Positions 1 through 11,642 of a stretch of 64,000 bases of DNA are shown here, in pieces. Origin of the DNA: Silene latifolia (taxonomy: Eukaryota > Streptophyta > Magnoliopsida > Caryophyllales > Caryophyllaceae); NCBI RefSeq assembly GCF_048544455.1, contig NC_133529.1, positions 50,095,901 to 50,159,900 of the forward strand, read 5' to 3'. Positions within the stretch are counted from its first letter, which is position 1. Every line of letters begins with the position of its first letter. The position numbers were made by a program, and so were the translations under genes. The notes beneath the pieces are model-generated. The model was not told the origin of the DNA and ran no database searches. It was given only the letters and a program-made list of their open reading frames with translations.

Positions 1-308
1 TTGTGCATGCAAGCGCTTGGGCTTATCCCTTTGAGATCCGCAATGCTCCACCCGAAAGCCTCTTTGTACTTGTGCAAAACATCCACCAATCTCCTTTCTT
101 GATCACCCTCAAGACGGCTTGAAATTATGAGGGGTAGAGTGTTGTTTGCCTCAAGAAAGACGTATTTCAAGTGGTCGGGGAGTGGTTTTAGATCGGGGGT
201 GGGTGGCTTAATGATGGATGGAAGTGGTCTTTCAAGGGAAGCCTCTAGAGGAAGAAATTTAGCTTGATAATCATAAGAGGAGGAAGAAAAACAATCTTTG
301 GTGGAGCT
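1..308 (-). pseudogene. Reverse transcriptase N-terminal part (element A), cut by window edge
   Basis: Read on the minus strand, the frame beginning at 308 encodes about 102 residues with no stop. They include the motif LKPLPDHLKYVFLEANNTLP and end in GWSIADLKGISPSACMH. In Ty3/gypsy elements of the Athila and related lineages this is the linker into RT, just before the first RT motifs. The frame differs from that of the upstream protease reading (which ends at 271), so the two domains are not contiguous in this copy. The frame change falls beside the GC-rich motif pair at 316-347. The catalytic residues would lie outside the window. Confidence 0.8.
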
Positions 309-1101
309 GGGAACTGCGCAGGCTGCGCTGTGGTGCGCAGGCTGCGCCCTGGCTCGGGATGTCCTCCTCAATTTCTCTCATTTCTTCCTCCATCCTAGAT
401 TCTTCTAAGGTTTCTTCCTTTTCCAACTCCTCTATACATTCCTGCACATCATGAGACAACAAAAACCGCAACCCTTCTCTCTCGACATTGTTAGTGAGGG
501 CCACTTCAAGTGGATCCCTATGACTAATTTGGTAAACTCGATTTGCCAAATGTACAATTTTATCAAGAAAGTAGCAACAACTCAAATCATCGGTCTTTTT
601 CATCGTCTCATACACATTATATTTCAAAACTTTCCCTTCAAATTCCATGGTCAAAGTTCCATCATACATGTCAAGCTTGGTTTTGGAGGTTCTCATGAAA
701 GGCCTCCCTAACAAGAGGGGTGTAGCCTTAGAGTCCGGTTCCATATCCAAAACATAAAAATCGGCCGGGAATATGAACTTATCAACCTCGACCAACACAT
801 CTTCTACAAGACCCTCAGGGTGAATTGTGGAACGATCCGCCAATTGGATCACAACATTGGTCCTAGACAAGGGAGGCAATTCTAAGGTCTCTTAAATAGA
901 ATAAGGCATGACATTAATAGAGGACCCCGAATCTAGCATAGCTCTAGCAAAAGCTTTGCTTCCAATTGAGCACGGTATAGTTAGCATGCCCGAATCATCG
1001 CACTTTTTGGGAAGATTTTGTTTTAAAATTGCCGAGACATGCCTACTAACCGTGACTCTTTCAACTCCTTTCCTTGGCTTTCGTTTAGGGGTGCAAAGTT
1101 C
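271..1101 (-). pseudogene. Retropepsin-like aspartic protease region (element A), interrupted
   Basis: This segment follows gag on the minus strand in the gag frame. It is separated from gag by an in-frame TAA at about 1102 and is broken by a second TAA near 893. The first half contains the active-site triad D-S-G, encoded at 925-933, in the context AMLDSGSSINVMP. The second half has the flap-like stretch FPADFYVLDME and the conserved LLLGRPFM. These are hallmarks of retroviral-type proteases in plant Ty3/gypsy elements. After the protease comes an acidic linker (EELEKEETLEESRMEEEM), then residues encoded by the repeated GCGCAGGCTGCGC motif, then a stop at 271. With two stops this copy cannot make a full polyprotein by normal translation. 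Confidence 0.8.
316..347. repeat. Pair of GCGCAGGCTGCGC inverted-repeat motifs, element A coding region
   Basis: Two perfect copies of the 13-bp motif GCGCAG-G-CTGCGC (arms complementary) start at 316 and 335, 19 bp apart. The same motif recurs in this element's LTR at 4360 and 4380. Here it is translated as an Ala/Cys/Arg-rich insert at the junction between the protease linker and RT. Confidence 0.85.
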
Positions 1102-3108
1102 TTAGAAGAACTTTGCATACCTAGGAACGGTGTTAATGATAGTAAAAAGAGGGATGTTGACCTCACATTTCCTAAAAGTCTCATAAAGATCGGTGTCTTT
1201 ATCAAACTTCTTGGGACTTGTGAGGGCACTAGGAAATGGTACCTCCGGTTCATACTCTTTTTCAATCTCTTTGAGTTGATCCTTTGTGTTGGTGCTTCCT
1301 TCCTTTCCTTTGTCAATGCTCAAAGGACTCTTTTCTTTTTCCTCACTAGCTTTTGAAGATGATCCTTTCTCTTGTTCAACCACAAGTTCTTCTTCAATTT
1401 GCTCTTCAATGTCAATAACCCTTTCTTGCGACTTGCCCCTTCTCTTCTTCTTGGGAGGGGATTCTAAAGTTCTCCCCTTCCTCAATGTCATAGCACTAGC
1501 ATTCTCTGTAGGAGGAAATGTAGTGGAGGGAATAGAAGTTGAGGTCCTTTGATTTTTCTTGGCAAGTTCTTGGGCAATTTGGCCAAGTTGGGCTTCAAGG
1601 TTGGCAACCTTAGCATCACTAACACTCTTGTCGGCATCAATCTTGTCAAACCTCTTGTTCGTTTTGACTTGCTCTTGCAAAATGTTTTTAAGCAAGTCTT
1701 GAACACTTGGTTCCTTTTGAGAATTGTTGTTGTTACTTTGATTGCCGAATTGGGATGATTGACCTTGGTTTTGGTTTCTACCTTGGTTGTTGAAATTTCC
1801 ATTCCTATTTCCTTGAAAATTTGAACCTTGACCTTGTCGGGAATTTTGGTCCCTCAAGTGGTTGAATTGACCATTCACAAAGCTCTTTGAGGTGTCACCA
1901 CCCCAACCAAGTCGAGGGTTGTCTCTACTCCCAACATTGTAAGTGTTGCCACTAGGATCATAGTTGTAATACCCTCCCCCGAAAGGATTCCTAGCATTGT
2001 AATTCCCATAGCCCATTGCACTTACATTCTCCACACCAATTCCTTCTTCAATCATGATTGGGCAATTTTCCTCCAAGTGAGGACCTTGACAATAGTTACA
2101 TTCCACTTGATTCCTTTTTCCCCCTTCCTTGTTTGGAGTGTTGCCCATCATGTTTTTCACAAGATGGGTGAGATCATTCACACTTTGCTCAAGATTTTGA
2201 GTGGAGGAGGAGGAAGTTCCCATGGAATATGTATTTCCTGATCCCCTTTGAGTTCTACCATAATTTCTTGTAGTTGAGGCAAGTCTCTCAATGATTTCTT
2301 TAGCATCCACTATGGAGAAATTCTCCAAACCTCCTCCGGTAGCGGAATTGACCATTCTTTGATCATCTTGGCCCAACCCTTCATAAAAGTTCACAAGGAG
2401 ATCATCATCACTCAACCCATGGTATGGGCATTGGGATACCAACTTCTTGAACCTCTCCCAATACTCATACATAGTCTCCCCATTGTCTTGCTCTATTGTA
2501 GTGATGGCCTTCTTTGCACGGTTGTGACGTGCATCGGGGTAGTACTTCTCAAGAAAAGCCGCCTTCATTTCCTTCCAAGTCCTTATAGATCCCGGAGCAA
2601 GATAAAAGAGCCAATCTTTGGCCGAATCCAACAAAGAAAATGGGAAGGCCCGAAGTTTAAATTGGTCCTCCGTCACCCCATTCGGAATTGCACCTTCACA
2701 CATCATGTGAAATTCCGAAAGGTGACGGTTTGGGTCATTCCCCGCATGGCCATGGAACTTAGGCAAGTTATGGATAAAGAAGCCTTTGAGTTCGAAATTT
2801 GCATTGGCTCCAAGAGGGGGATAAGTGATACACAAGGGTTGCTCATCATAATTCCGTGCTCGTATCTCCCGGATCGTTCTCGTGTCATTTGCTATAGCGG
2901 GATACTCTACTTCAATCGGCTCTACTTCAATAGGATCTTCTTCAATAGGTGCTTCTAAAGGTGGTTCTTCTACTCTATGTTCTCTTTGTGCTCTTTGGTA
3001 CCAAGGATTAGTAAATAACCACGAATATGCTCCAAAAGCGTCTTCTTCCACGGGGGTTGATTCACCGTGTTGTGGAGAACTAAACATAAACCTTCGCACT
3101 ACACACAC
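1102..3108 (-). CDS. gag: Gag polyprotein of element A
   Basis: An uninterrupted frame of 668 codons. The first Met gives a seven-residue leader before MFSSPQHGESTPVEED, so the Met at codon 8 (3087) may be the real start. Residues 105-250 look like the plant Retrotrans_gag (capsid) domain: KFHGHAGNDPNRHLSEF, then FPFSLLDSAKDWLFYL, WKEMKAAFLEKYYP and ERFKKLVSQCPYHGL. A zinc knuckle follows at 337-349, but its spacing is C-X2-C-X3-H-X4-C, one residue shorter than the canonical CCHC box. A long Gln/Asn/Gly-rich stretch (about 350-460) leads to a Lys-rich acidic linker with TLRKGRTLESPPKKKRRG. Gag packages the element RNA in cytoplasmic particles. The frame ends at a TAA exactly where the protease frame continues, so the stop may be a late mutation or a readthrough point. 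Confidence 0.9.
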   Translation of the reverse strand: MCVVRRFMFSSPQHGESTPVEEDAFGAYSWLFTNPWYQRAQREHRVEEPPLEAPIEEDPIEVEPIEVEYPAIANDTRTIREIRARNYDEQPLCITYPPLGANANFELKGFFIHNLPKFHGHAGNDPNRHLSEFHMMCEGAIPNGVTEDQFKLRAFPFSLLDSAKDWLFYLAPGSIRTWKEMKAAFLEKYYPDARHNRAKKAITTIEQDNGETMYEYWERFKKLVSQCPYHGLSDDDLLVNFYEGLGQDDQRMVNSATGGGLENFSIVDAKEIIERLASTTRNYGRTQRGSGNTYSMGTSSSSTQNLEQSVNDLTHLVKNMMGNTPNKEGGKRNQVECNYCQGPHLEENCPIMIEEGIGVENVSAMGYGNYNARNPFGGGYYNYDPSGNTYNVGSRDNPRLGWGGDTSKSFVNGQFNHLRDQNSRQGQGSNFQGNRNGNFNNQGRNQNQGQSSQFGNQSNNNNSQKEPSVQDLLKNILQEQVKTNKRFDKIDADKSVSDAKVANLEAQLGQIAQELAKKNQRTSTSIPSTTFPPTENASAMTLRKGRTLESPPKKKRRGKSQERVIDIEEQIEEELVVEQEKGSSSKASEEKEKSPLSIDKGKEGSTNTKDQLKEIEKEYEPEVPFPSALTSPKKFDKDTDLYETFRKCEVNIPLFTIINTVPRYAKFF

Positions 3109-3203
3109 AAGTTAGAACTTCCACTTACTGATCCAAAACAAAGAGAAGAGAAATAACTACTAACATGCAATTTAACAATCAAGCCTTTAGCTATGTTGCC
3201 CTT

Positions 3204-3220
3204 CCCTGGCAACGGCGCCA
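3204..3220 (-). other. Primer-binding site (tRNA-Asp type), element A
   Basis: On the minus strand the sequence is TGGCGCCGTTGCCAGGG, five bases inside the LTR end. It differs at one base from the complement of the 3' end of plant tRNA-Asp(GUC) (TGGCGCCGTTGCCGGGG), which primes minus-strand DNA synthesis in several Athila-like elements. The same site is perfect in elements C and E. Confidence 0.9.
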
Positions 3221-4243
3221 AAATTTGATAAGCAATAAACTAGGTGTCGTAATACACTAGAATTAGCCTACCAAATTAACAATTTATAAGCCAAACTATA
3301 CTCTAGACTACTCTAAATGATAAAGTAATATAGTGCGAGTAAGGGTCTAACCCAAGAGAAGGTCTTTTAAGCTAAATACTTGAATTGTAAACTATTGATT
3401 ACTAGTGACAAGATTATAAACAAACAATGGCTATTCACAATGACAAACAATAGGGAGACATAAAAGGGGGGTTTTTGAGTTGATTGGTGACATGAAACAA
3501 AGTGAAATTTGCAATCTTAGTCTAACAAGCAATATAACAAACACTTGGTGAGTAAGATGATCCAATAATTAAGAGAACTTGGTGCAATCCTACAAGTTCC
3601 AACTTTTCTCAAAGCAAGACTCTTTTCTCTCTAGTTTTCATTTACCCAACAACAATCCTCAAGCAAGTGATTACCACTATCTAAGCCAACAATGATAATC
3701 CTACTTAAACTACAAATTCTAACATTAAACCATGTAAGAATTGTAACCAAGAGCATGAAGAACAAGACCAAGAGGAAAGTAAATGGGATATCACAAAGAT
3801 ATGTTTAAACCAACAAACCCACTGATATAATCAATTTCTACTCACAAAGGTTGATACTTTAAACCAAGATAACAACAATTATGAGATGCTTCAACAAGTT
3901 ATCACAAAATCAAGGACTTTGCAACAACAAGCAATAGATGAATATTAAAGAGGCAAGGGTAATTACTTCTCACAACACAACATTCATCATGACATTCAAA
4001 CTTAGAAATTGAAATAAATGAAAGAGTGGAGATTAAGGAGTCAATACAATGATAAAGATGAAAGCTTGCAATGGATTACACCAAGTAGGGAAGGATTAGC
4101 CTTCTATAGTCTTCATAAAACCCAAAAACAAAGAAAGATTACAACTTGAATGCAAAATAGTCTTCTAAATTGTTTCAAGATTAAACCCTAAGAATGAGAT
4201 TAGATGAGATGATATGATCCTCCTTGGTCTTCAAAAATGAGGG

Positions 4244-4253
4244 GTATATATAT
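4244..4253 (-). promoter_or_regulatory. Putative LTR TATA box, element A
   Basis: The minus strand reads TATATATACC inside the LTR, about 85 bp downstream of the motif cluster. This is a plausible Pol II TATA box at the U3/R boundary, called by position and sequence only. Confidence 0.45.
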
Positions 4254-4338
4254 GGGTGCACTCCTTTCTAGGTTAAAAACCTCAAAAACAAGCCCAAAAC
4301 ACGGAATGTTTACTTAAGCCCGTGTTTAAAACAGATTT

Positions 4339-4392
4339 GCGCAAGCCTCTCTGAAGTTGGCGCAGGCTGCGCAGTCTTGGCGCAGGCTGCGC
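4339..4392. repeat. Motif cluster GCGCAGGCTGCGC, LTR of element A
   Basis: Two perfect copies start at 4360 and 4380, and a degenerate one (GCGCAAGC) starts at 4339, giving steps of 21 and 20 bp. The cluster is conspicuously GC-rich in an AT-rich LTR and lies immediately upstream of the TATA-like box. It matches the pair at 316-347. Confidence 0.8.
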
Positions 4393-4704
4393 CCCAGCTC
4401 GGGAGTTTGCTTCAAACTCCTAAGTTTTGCTTCCTTCTTTTCTTTCCAAGCTTCACTCCTACTTCTCCCAGTTGGTTTTTAGGCCATATGTGAACTCCTT
4501 GTGCTTGTCTTGACCTTTGAAAGGTGCTCTATACCTCCCGGGTTCCGTTCATGAAGATCAATCGTCCAACCGAGGTAAATTACACAAGTTCAACCACATT
4601 ATACCCATTTGCCAAGTGATAGGAAAGCATACTAAAAGACCCATATTAAAGGACACGAGGGTGATAAAATCACCCTCTTAGACCGACACAAAACGTTACT
4701 ATCA

Positions 4705-5776
4705 ACGATACCGATTGATTAAATCCTTAAATTGAACAAATTGATATATAAGAGAGAATATTATATCTTATTGTAATGTGATTAAATAAGATTCAATTTA
4801 GTAATTAATATGTTACATTACTAAAATTGATTGATGTTTATAAAACATTTGAGATAAGAGTAATTAGTTACTCATAATTGCAAAATATTGTAGATTATAT
4901 TGACTAGACTTAAAATGACCCATTTTATATACATGTAATTATGAATTACTAGTCAATTTGATAAATGTAATTTATTTGATATAAAATGATATTTAATTTG
5001 TTAAATAAACATTATAATATCAAATAACATGTTATATGTAACATGACCTACCAAATTACAAATGACAAATTACAAAGATAAAATGGAGGTCCATTTTATG
5101 TAAGAAAACCGGTTGGATTAGGGGTTAGTGGTTGATGATTTTGTCATTAGTTTATTGCATGCTTAAAACATCATCATTACACCATAAGCATGCCTTAAAA
5201 CCCTAGGACCTACTCTACTTATGGGTAAGAACAAAAGGAGTTTTGAGAAGAGAAATTACCCGTCCCATGAGTAGTAAAAACCGGTCCCCCTCTCCCATAA
5301 AAGATTAGAAGAAGTTCTCATCTTGATTATTATTATTCTTATGCTTATGAAAAACCTCTCCTTCTCTCTACATAAAAATTGTTTTATGCATAAAATTTAT
5401 TCATAAATTCTAAAAATAAATATATTACTATGGTAGTAATGATATTAATACTAAAATCAATATTTAAGGTCACTACTCTTATTCTCTAGTTAATAATATT
5501 TGTAGTATTGAGGGATAGTCTTGGTGCAATCAAGAGGAGGATCTCTACTTTAGGATCTTGTTGGAGGATCATCCAAATATCTTATTTAGCTCAAGATCTA
5601 GATGTGGAAGGAGTCCAAATCTAGTGCCCATAAATCTGTCTCACCAATGTAAGAAAATCGTTTTCTCCTTATTTTTGATTAAAACATCTTGCATGCAACT
5701 AGATCCACTAGTATAAAAATTATGAGTAATTTATGAAATTATTACATGAGTCTAATAGGGGTATATGAACCTAACA
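4705..5776 (+). repeat. 5' LTR of copia-B, 3' portion
   Basis: This matches 44725-45232 joined to 50843-51395. It ends with CCTAACA, followed directly by a copia-type PBS. The first roughly 220 bp of the LTR are missing here because element A inserted in it. About 33 differences from the 3' LTR were counted by eye, plus a 14-bp indel near 5065. Confidence 0.85.
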
Positions 5777-6981
5777 ATTGGCATCAAGTGCTTTGGTGTT
5801 GCATGCATATCATTTTATTGTTTTTTATGAGTTATTTGATAACAAAATAAAAACTAAAATTTGAGATTTATAATGATAAATTACGAAAAAATTTACATGT
5901 TATACATTCTGGTCCTAAAATATTTTTAGGTCATTTTAATGATTTATGGATGATTATTGCTTATTTTAATGATTTTTAGTGAAATAATTAAATTTTAATG
6001 AGTAAAATGATCTTTTATTTAGTAAAAATAGTTAAGCTTCACTAATGGCCGTGATTTTTTAGTATGACCTCACATACATATTTTTCATATTGTATGTAAA
6101 ATTTCGGATCATTGTGATTAGTTGTGCATGTTTTATGATTTTTATGTGATAAAAATCGTATAAATGGAGGTTAAATGACTAAAAATAGTTAAACTTCGAA
6201 ACAGGCCATGAAATTTTAATATGATGTCACATGCATATTTTGCAGATTGTATGTAAAATTTAAGATAAATGTGAGTTATTATGCCTGATTTATAATTTTA
6301 ATGGTTAAAATGATATAAATAGTGACTATTTTTAGCAAAAATAGCTAAAATGTATTTTATGGCATGAAATTTTTCCCGAATGTTGTATATATGATATGAA
6401 TATCAGATCTAAAGTTTCATGATTAATTTTGATTGATTTGGTATGCTTATTGATTTTTATGTGATAAAATCAATAAAAGGGCAACTTCATTAGTCATAAA
6501 AATTAATTCGAAATTTTAGGTTGAAATTTTGCCATTTCCAGGTTCTGGAAATTATTTAAGAATGTTCAAAATTTTGATTTTGATTTTTTCATGATTTTTA
6601 TGTTTAATTTGGAGTTAAATGATAAAAGTTATGATTTATACGATTTATTAATCAAGTAAATTATAAATATTTTGTGGGAAAATTTTATTGTGTTTTTGGA
6701 ATCTTAGTAATATTATAAATACGATTTATTAATCAAGTGTTATGATTAAGAGAAGTTTAATAAGCAATAATACAAAAACCAAGTTGAATTATTGTCAAAA
6801 AATGAGTAAAGACTAATTTTTGAGTCCTAATAGAGTTAGGATAATTAACTTGGGCTAAAATTTGATTTTAGTATTATTTTGCGATTTTAATAAGTTAAAA
6901 ATCGCGAATATCCATAAAAACGGGTTGTATTTACGATATATGTTTAAAAAGGGCGATTTGGCACATAACTTGGCATGTTAG
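5777..6981 (+). other. PBS and leader of copia-B, first part
   Basis: The leader begins ATTGGCATCAAGTGCTTTGG, a decayed form of the copia PBS TGGTATCAGAGC (initiator tRNA-Met type). The remainder is AT-rich noncoding DNA with repeated short phrases such as 'tgatttttatgtgataaaa'. I see no gene. The last five bases, GTTAG (6977-6981), are the target duplicated by copia-A1. Confidence 0.75.
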
Positions 6982-8227
6982 TGTTGGGAAATGTGTCTTC
7001 AACAATAGTGCGATCACATGATTTAAATATCATTATTAAATCTCATACCAAGAATACGAAAGGGATGATACATTACATATATAGTCAATTGGTCCACACA
7101 TATCGGTAATGATTGGTTGGCTAGAGTTTGACATTCTGTCGTGCGGACGGTGGTGATCAATTGATCCTTGAGGTCACACCTAAAGGATGATTCCCTTAAT
7201 TGAAAAGGTTAATTAATTGTATGCCGATACAGATTAATTAATTCCTTAAAATTGAACAAATTATTATTATAAGAGAGAAAATGAAATCTTATTATAATGT
7301 GATTAAATAAGATTTTATTTAGTAATTTAAGAAGTTATATTACTAAAATTAATCGGTGTTTGCGAAACACGCGAAATGAGAATGATAAGTTAGTTATAAT
7401 TACAAGATGTTGTGAATTATACTAACTAGTAATTAAATGACCATTTTTATGTGAACGTAATTTTATATTACTAGTCAATTGTTAAATGTGATTTATTTAA
7501 TTTGTAAATGATATTTAATTTGTTAAATATGCATTTTAAATTAAAACATGACATAAGACATGTCACATGTCTCATGACATACAATTGTACAATTGACAAA
7601 AATAAAATGGACTCCATATTACAACATATAAACCGAAATGGTGGGCATTGTTTAGAAGTTTTGTCTTTTTTCCATTTGTCTTATTCATTTGTCTATGACA
7701 CATGATAGTGACATGACTATGGACAAAGCCTTACACTAGTTTGTCTTGTGAAGACAAAAAGCAAAAAGAATAGGGTCCTATATACTCCACCCCCACTGGT
7801 TAAAACAAAACATAAACTTCTCTCTCTTGTTCATCATAAAATCAAGTTTGATGAATCTAATTTGTATGAATCAATAACTAATAATACTAGTAGTAGTATA
7901 TGAGTATTAGTAATCAATTTTAAGGTAAACCACATTACAAATATCTAGTACATATTAGTTTGTGGGATTGAGGGATAGTTTTGGGTGCTACTAATTGGAG
8001 GGCTTCTATTTTGAAGTCAAGTATGTTCATCCATTATTGGAAAGCTCAAAAACTAACAAGAAGGAGATCTTGTTGGTGCCCATTTGACCGAAATTTATAT
8101 GGTGAGAAAACGATTTCTTCACTTATCTATTTTAGTTTGCATGCATAAGATTTGTAATTAATTTTATGACTAAATTAATTTGAAACATATATGAATATGT
8201 TAAATAATGAGATATAGATTTCTAACA
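6982..8227 (+). repeat. 5' LTR of copia-A1 (1246 bp)
   Basis: It starts TGTTGGGAAATGTGTC and ends TTTCTAACA. Relative to the 3' LTR it lacks about 54 bp near 7793 (present at 24290-24345), a clean internal deletion. Confidence 0.93.
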
Positions 8228-9620
8228 AGCGGTATCAAGAGCCTTTGGTTGTTTGCATGCAAATCGGTTATTGTTTTTCCGAGTTATACGATTAACATAT
8301 AAAACTTATAAATTTGTGTTTATTATGATATATCACGAAATTTATTATGCATGTTAAAGTGTCTGGTCCTAAAATGTTTTAGGATATTTTGGTTTAATTT
8401 ATGGATTTTATTGTTCATTTTATATAATATTGGCATTAAAATGTGATTTTTATGATAAAAATGTCATTTTTGGACGAAAATTAGCTAAACTTCGAATTTT
8501 CCAGTGGTTTTTGGATATGTTTTCACATATATTATTTTTAGATGATCTGGAAATTTTTAGAATTTTTGGAGTTTTTATGCTCGAAATATGGATTTTTCAT
8601 GATAAAAACCGAATTTAAATGAAAAATAGGTTAATATGAGAAATATTTCGAATCTGGTCATAGAAATTTAGTATGTTGTCACATGAAATTTTACAAGATG
8701 TGTGTAAAATAATAGGCTATAATGAAGTCTTCATGCATGATTTATGGATTTTTGATGAAAAATAGCATAAATAGTGACTTAATTAGTGAAAAATTGCTAA
8801 AACATACTTCATGACTAAGGAAAATGTCACATGTTGCATTTTATTATCTTTTTCAGATCTAAAATTGAAAATTTGGTGAATATAATTTTTCTCATGTTTT
8901 TATGATTATAATTGTTAAATCCGATAAACCGCAACATTCTTTTTCCCGATAATTTTCGAAATTTTTAACCTAAGTTTTTGAACATTATGAGTGTCATGGT
9001 ATTTTTCCAGAATGTTCATGAGTTTAAATTTCAAATTTCAAATTTATTTGAAATTTTTGTGATTTATTTGAAGTTTATAGCATTTTTATTGTAATTTTGA
9101 GTCCTCTAATGAACAATTTTAAGAAATACAAGTTAATTATAGTCAAATTGTTAGTGGAGACTAATTTTGAGTCCTAATATAGTTAGGGTAATTAACTTGT
9201 GCATAAATATGATTTTATGTAATTTATTGTGATTTTAAAAGGTTGAATCACGCAATTCCGTAAAAACCGATTAATATACGATATTGGCTCCTTAAAGGCG
9301 ATTTAGCATAAAATTGGGCATGTTCATACATATTATAATGCTGCATTTTATTTATGATTGTCATAATTTTATTTTACGTAATTTTGAATTATGTAATTTT
9401 TACTTAGTTTTTAATTGATATTACCCGAAATGTATGGGAATATCGATTTGGTTGTAATTTATGTGATCTCGTATCACCGTTTTGTAATTTAATAGATTTA
9501 TTTTTATTTTAATTACAAATGTATAATAGGAAATTATGTAATTTGTTATGTAATTTAATTATTCCGGAGTTCCTTGAAAACGGTGTCATTCAAGAAGGCG
9601 ATACATAAAGACGGTGTTAC
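8228..9620 (+). other. PBS and leader of copia-A1, first part
   Basis: AGCGGTATCAAGAGCC directly follows the LTR and resembles the tRNA-Met-type copia PBS (TGGTATCAGAGC), with changes. The remaining 1.4 kb is AT-rich leader without a gene. The last bases, GTTAC (9616-9620), are the target of copia-A2; intact target sequence (GACGGTGTTACCTCGAG) is visible on the minus strand inside copia-A2 near 16030. Confidence 0.8.
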
Positions 9621-10879
9621 TGAAGGAAATGTAGATCTTTATACATATTAACATACTCATATATGTCTAAAATAATTTGTCATAAAATTAAAACGGATTT
9701 TATGCATGCAAACAATAATATAAAAGAAGAGAAATAATGTCCTTACATTGTTGATTTCGGATTTAAAGGCACAAAAGAGATCACCTTTCTCTTTTGATCT
9801 TGAGCTTTTCCTTATGGATGAACAAGATCTAAGTATAAGATCTCTCCCTAAGCTTTATACCAAAGGCTTTCTCTTAATTTAATTAATATTACAAATACTA
9901 GTATAATATTAATCAAGGTAGAAAATTGAACCAAAACTTTTATAAAACACTTATATGTTTCGGTTTTTAAGAGAGAAGAAGAGAGGATTTTTCTTCTCAC
10001 TAGAACTTGTATTTTGATGAGTAAATTAGAATGAATAATAATACACTACTTTTAGTATATTATTAGGTAAAATTATAGAGAAAACAATGATCATTCTTCT
10101 TCCCCAAAACCGTGTAAGAGGAGCCTTTAGGGTGAGCCAATGCATGCAAGTGTTGTTCTTTACAATACATAATAGGCTTGCATGGCTAGGAAATAAGGTA
10201 ATCATTGTGTTTACCATTATCTTAATCAAACACAATATTAGCCTATTTCTTCCCCTAATTTTGGCACAATGGATAATATAGAGTCCATATTATTTTTGTC
10301 AATTTGTCAATATGTCACATGTCATATGTGACATAAATTTGTTATGTAATTTTTAACATATTAAAAATCAACGTATTATTAAAATACGTCACATACAAAT
10401 ATCGACTTAGTAATATCATAATTACTTGTACCAAAAAATTTTACCAATTTATAAATCACAACTGATTGTATTTATAACAATTCATTCAATTTAATTGTTA
10501 CTTTAAACAATTATTTCATCCGAGTAATGATACAATTCAATTACTCAGACCGTATCTTATTTAATCACATTTCAATATGATACGTAAATTTTACTTCCAA
10601 AATCGTCCGTCAATTTTCAAATAATTTAATTAACTCGTAACGTTATACGATTAATTAAATAATCAATTAAGAGTGTTGCCCTATAGGTATGACCTAGGGG
10701 TCAACTGATCACCACCGTCACACACGTAATGTCAAACTCTAGTCAACCAATCATTACCGATATATGTTGACCGAGTTTGAAGAATAAAATTACTTCCCAA
10801 TTATATTCTTTAAAATGAGATTTAATAATGATATTTAAATCATGTGATCGCACTATTGTTGAGGACACATTTCCCAACA
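9621..10879 (-). repeat. 3' LTR of copia-A2
   Basis: Read on the minus strand, it starts TGTTGGGAAATGTGTCC at 10879 and ends CATTTCCTTCA at 9621. The first roughly 70 bases closely match the copia-A1 LTR, whereas the last part is different, so A1 and A2 are related subfamilies with distinct U5 ends. Confidence 0.92.
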
Positions 10880-11260
10880 ATCTCCCACTTGTCCTCGACA
10901 AGTGCGCGTCACCAATTCTCTTGTCCTATTACTATCTCCCACTCAATGCAAGGTGTCTTTCGTGTCGTACTTGCAAGTGATCATATCGAGAGTGGTTTCC
11001 TCGATCTGGAGAATAACCGATTGACCGGACTTATCTATCATAGATACTTTCCGAGCGTGGCCACGCATTTCGATTCATTACTCCTCGAGTGGCCCCGAGA
11101 TATTGTTATAACCCTGACAAGGGGTGGACAATTCCTATCGCACTCATTCCCTTCGACTAGCCACAACCATCATAACCCAAAATATGCCCATTTGACCCCA
11201 TTTACGAAGGTCGTAGTAACACAAATCAAAGTTAATCTGAAATCGTGCCATCTTAGGTGA
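10844..11260 (+). other. Antisense open frame over the copia-A2 3' UTR
   Basis: A 138-codon frame runs opposite to the element, starting inside the 3' LTR and crossing the PPT into the 3' UTR. A frame related at the protein level occurs at the same place in copia-B (44578-44051, minus), sharing for example RHQFSCPITISHSMQGV and SGFLDLE. In copia-A1 the same frame is closed by a CGA-to-TGA change. In a 39-codon stretch compared by eye, A2 and B show about two synonymous and six replacement changes. That does not suggest protein-level selection, so it is probably a by-product of a conserved noncoding region. Confidence 0.3.
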
Positions 11261-11642
11261 ATAGTCTTTAGTCAAAAGAATCGACTCATTCGAATACTAT
11301 AGTAGCTCTCGCCACGACCAGGCTATATAAATTTGCGTAACTCTATAAGCGGTCATAAGGCCCGACAAAATGTTCCTATCAGTCCGCCTATGTGATCGAC
11401 TAGTCATCTTATATGACTCTATGGCACTTGAACTTGCCATCAATCGCCTCACACTCTAGTCACTTCGAGACGTCACCTCATACAAGTGACTATGGGCAAA
11501 TACAATGTTAATCCGTGTTCACTTTAACGGGGTTCAATTGTCTCTACAACCCGTTTGGATGTAACAAAGTATAAATTAAAGATAAAAGACAAATGTGATT
11601 ATGAACATGAACAAAAACAACACTTTTATTTCATTTGAAAAT
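10880..11642 (-). other. PPT and 3' UTR of copia-A2
   Basis: The minus-strand AAGTGGGAGATT next to the LTR (10880-10891) is the polypurine tract used to prime plus-strand DNA. The UTR between the RNase H stop and the PPT is about 750 bp. It is strongly conserved with the same region of copia-A1 (22781-23472) and recognisably with copia-B (43831-44500), including blocks such as GAGGTGACGTCTCGAAGTGA and CCTGGTCGTGGCGAGAGCTA. Confidence 0.8.

Larger units (their letters stand above)
1..4704 (-). mobile_element. Athila-like Ty3/gypsy element A, partial
   Basis: This LTR retrotransposon lies on the minus strand. From its 5' end at the right it shows an LTR (3226-4704), a PBS, gag, a protease region and the first part of reverse transcriptase, and it leaves the window on the left. 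It is inserted in the 5' LTR of copia-B: the copia LTR resumes at 4705 with ACGATACCGATTG, matching ACGATACAGATTG in the 3' LTR near 44728. The other target-site copy is outside the window. The order gag-protease-RT and the tRNA-Asp-type PBS point to Ty3/gypsy, probably the Athila lineage. It is the only gypsy element here with a visible pol gene, but several stops and a frame change mean this copy is not intact. Confidence 0.88.
3226..4704 (-). repeat. 5' LTR of element A (1479 bp)
   Basis: On the minus strand the LTR starts TGATAGTAACG at 4704 and ends CTTATCA at 3226, giving terminal inverted repeats TGATA/TATCA. The PBS begins five bases inside. The right edge is fixed because copia-B LTR sequence resumes at 4705. 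U3 contains a GC-rich motif cluster (4339-4392) followed by a TATA-like stretch. Confidence 0.88.
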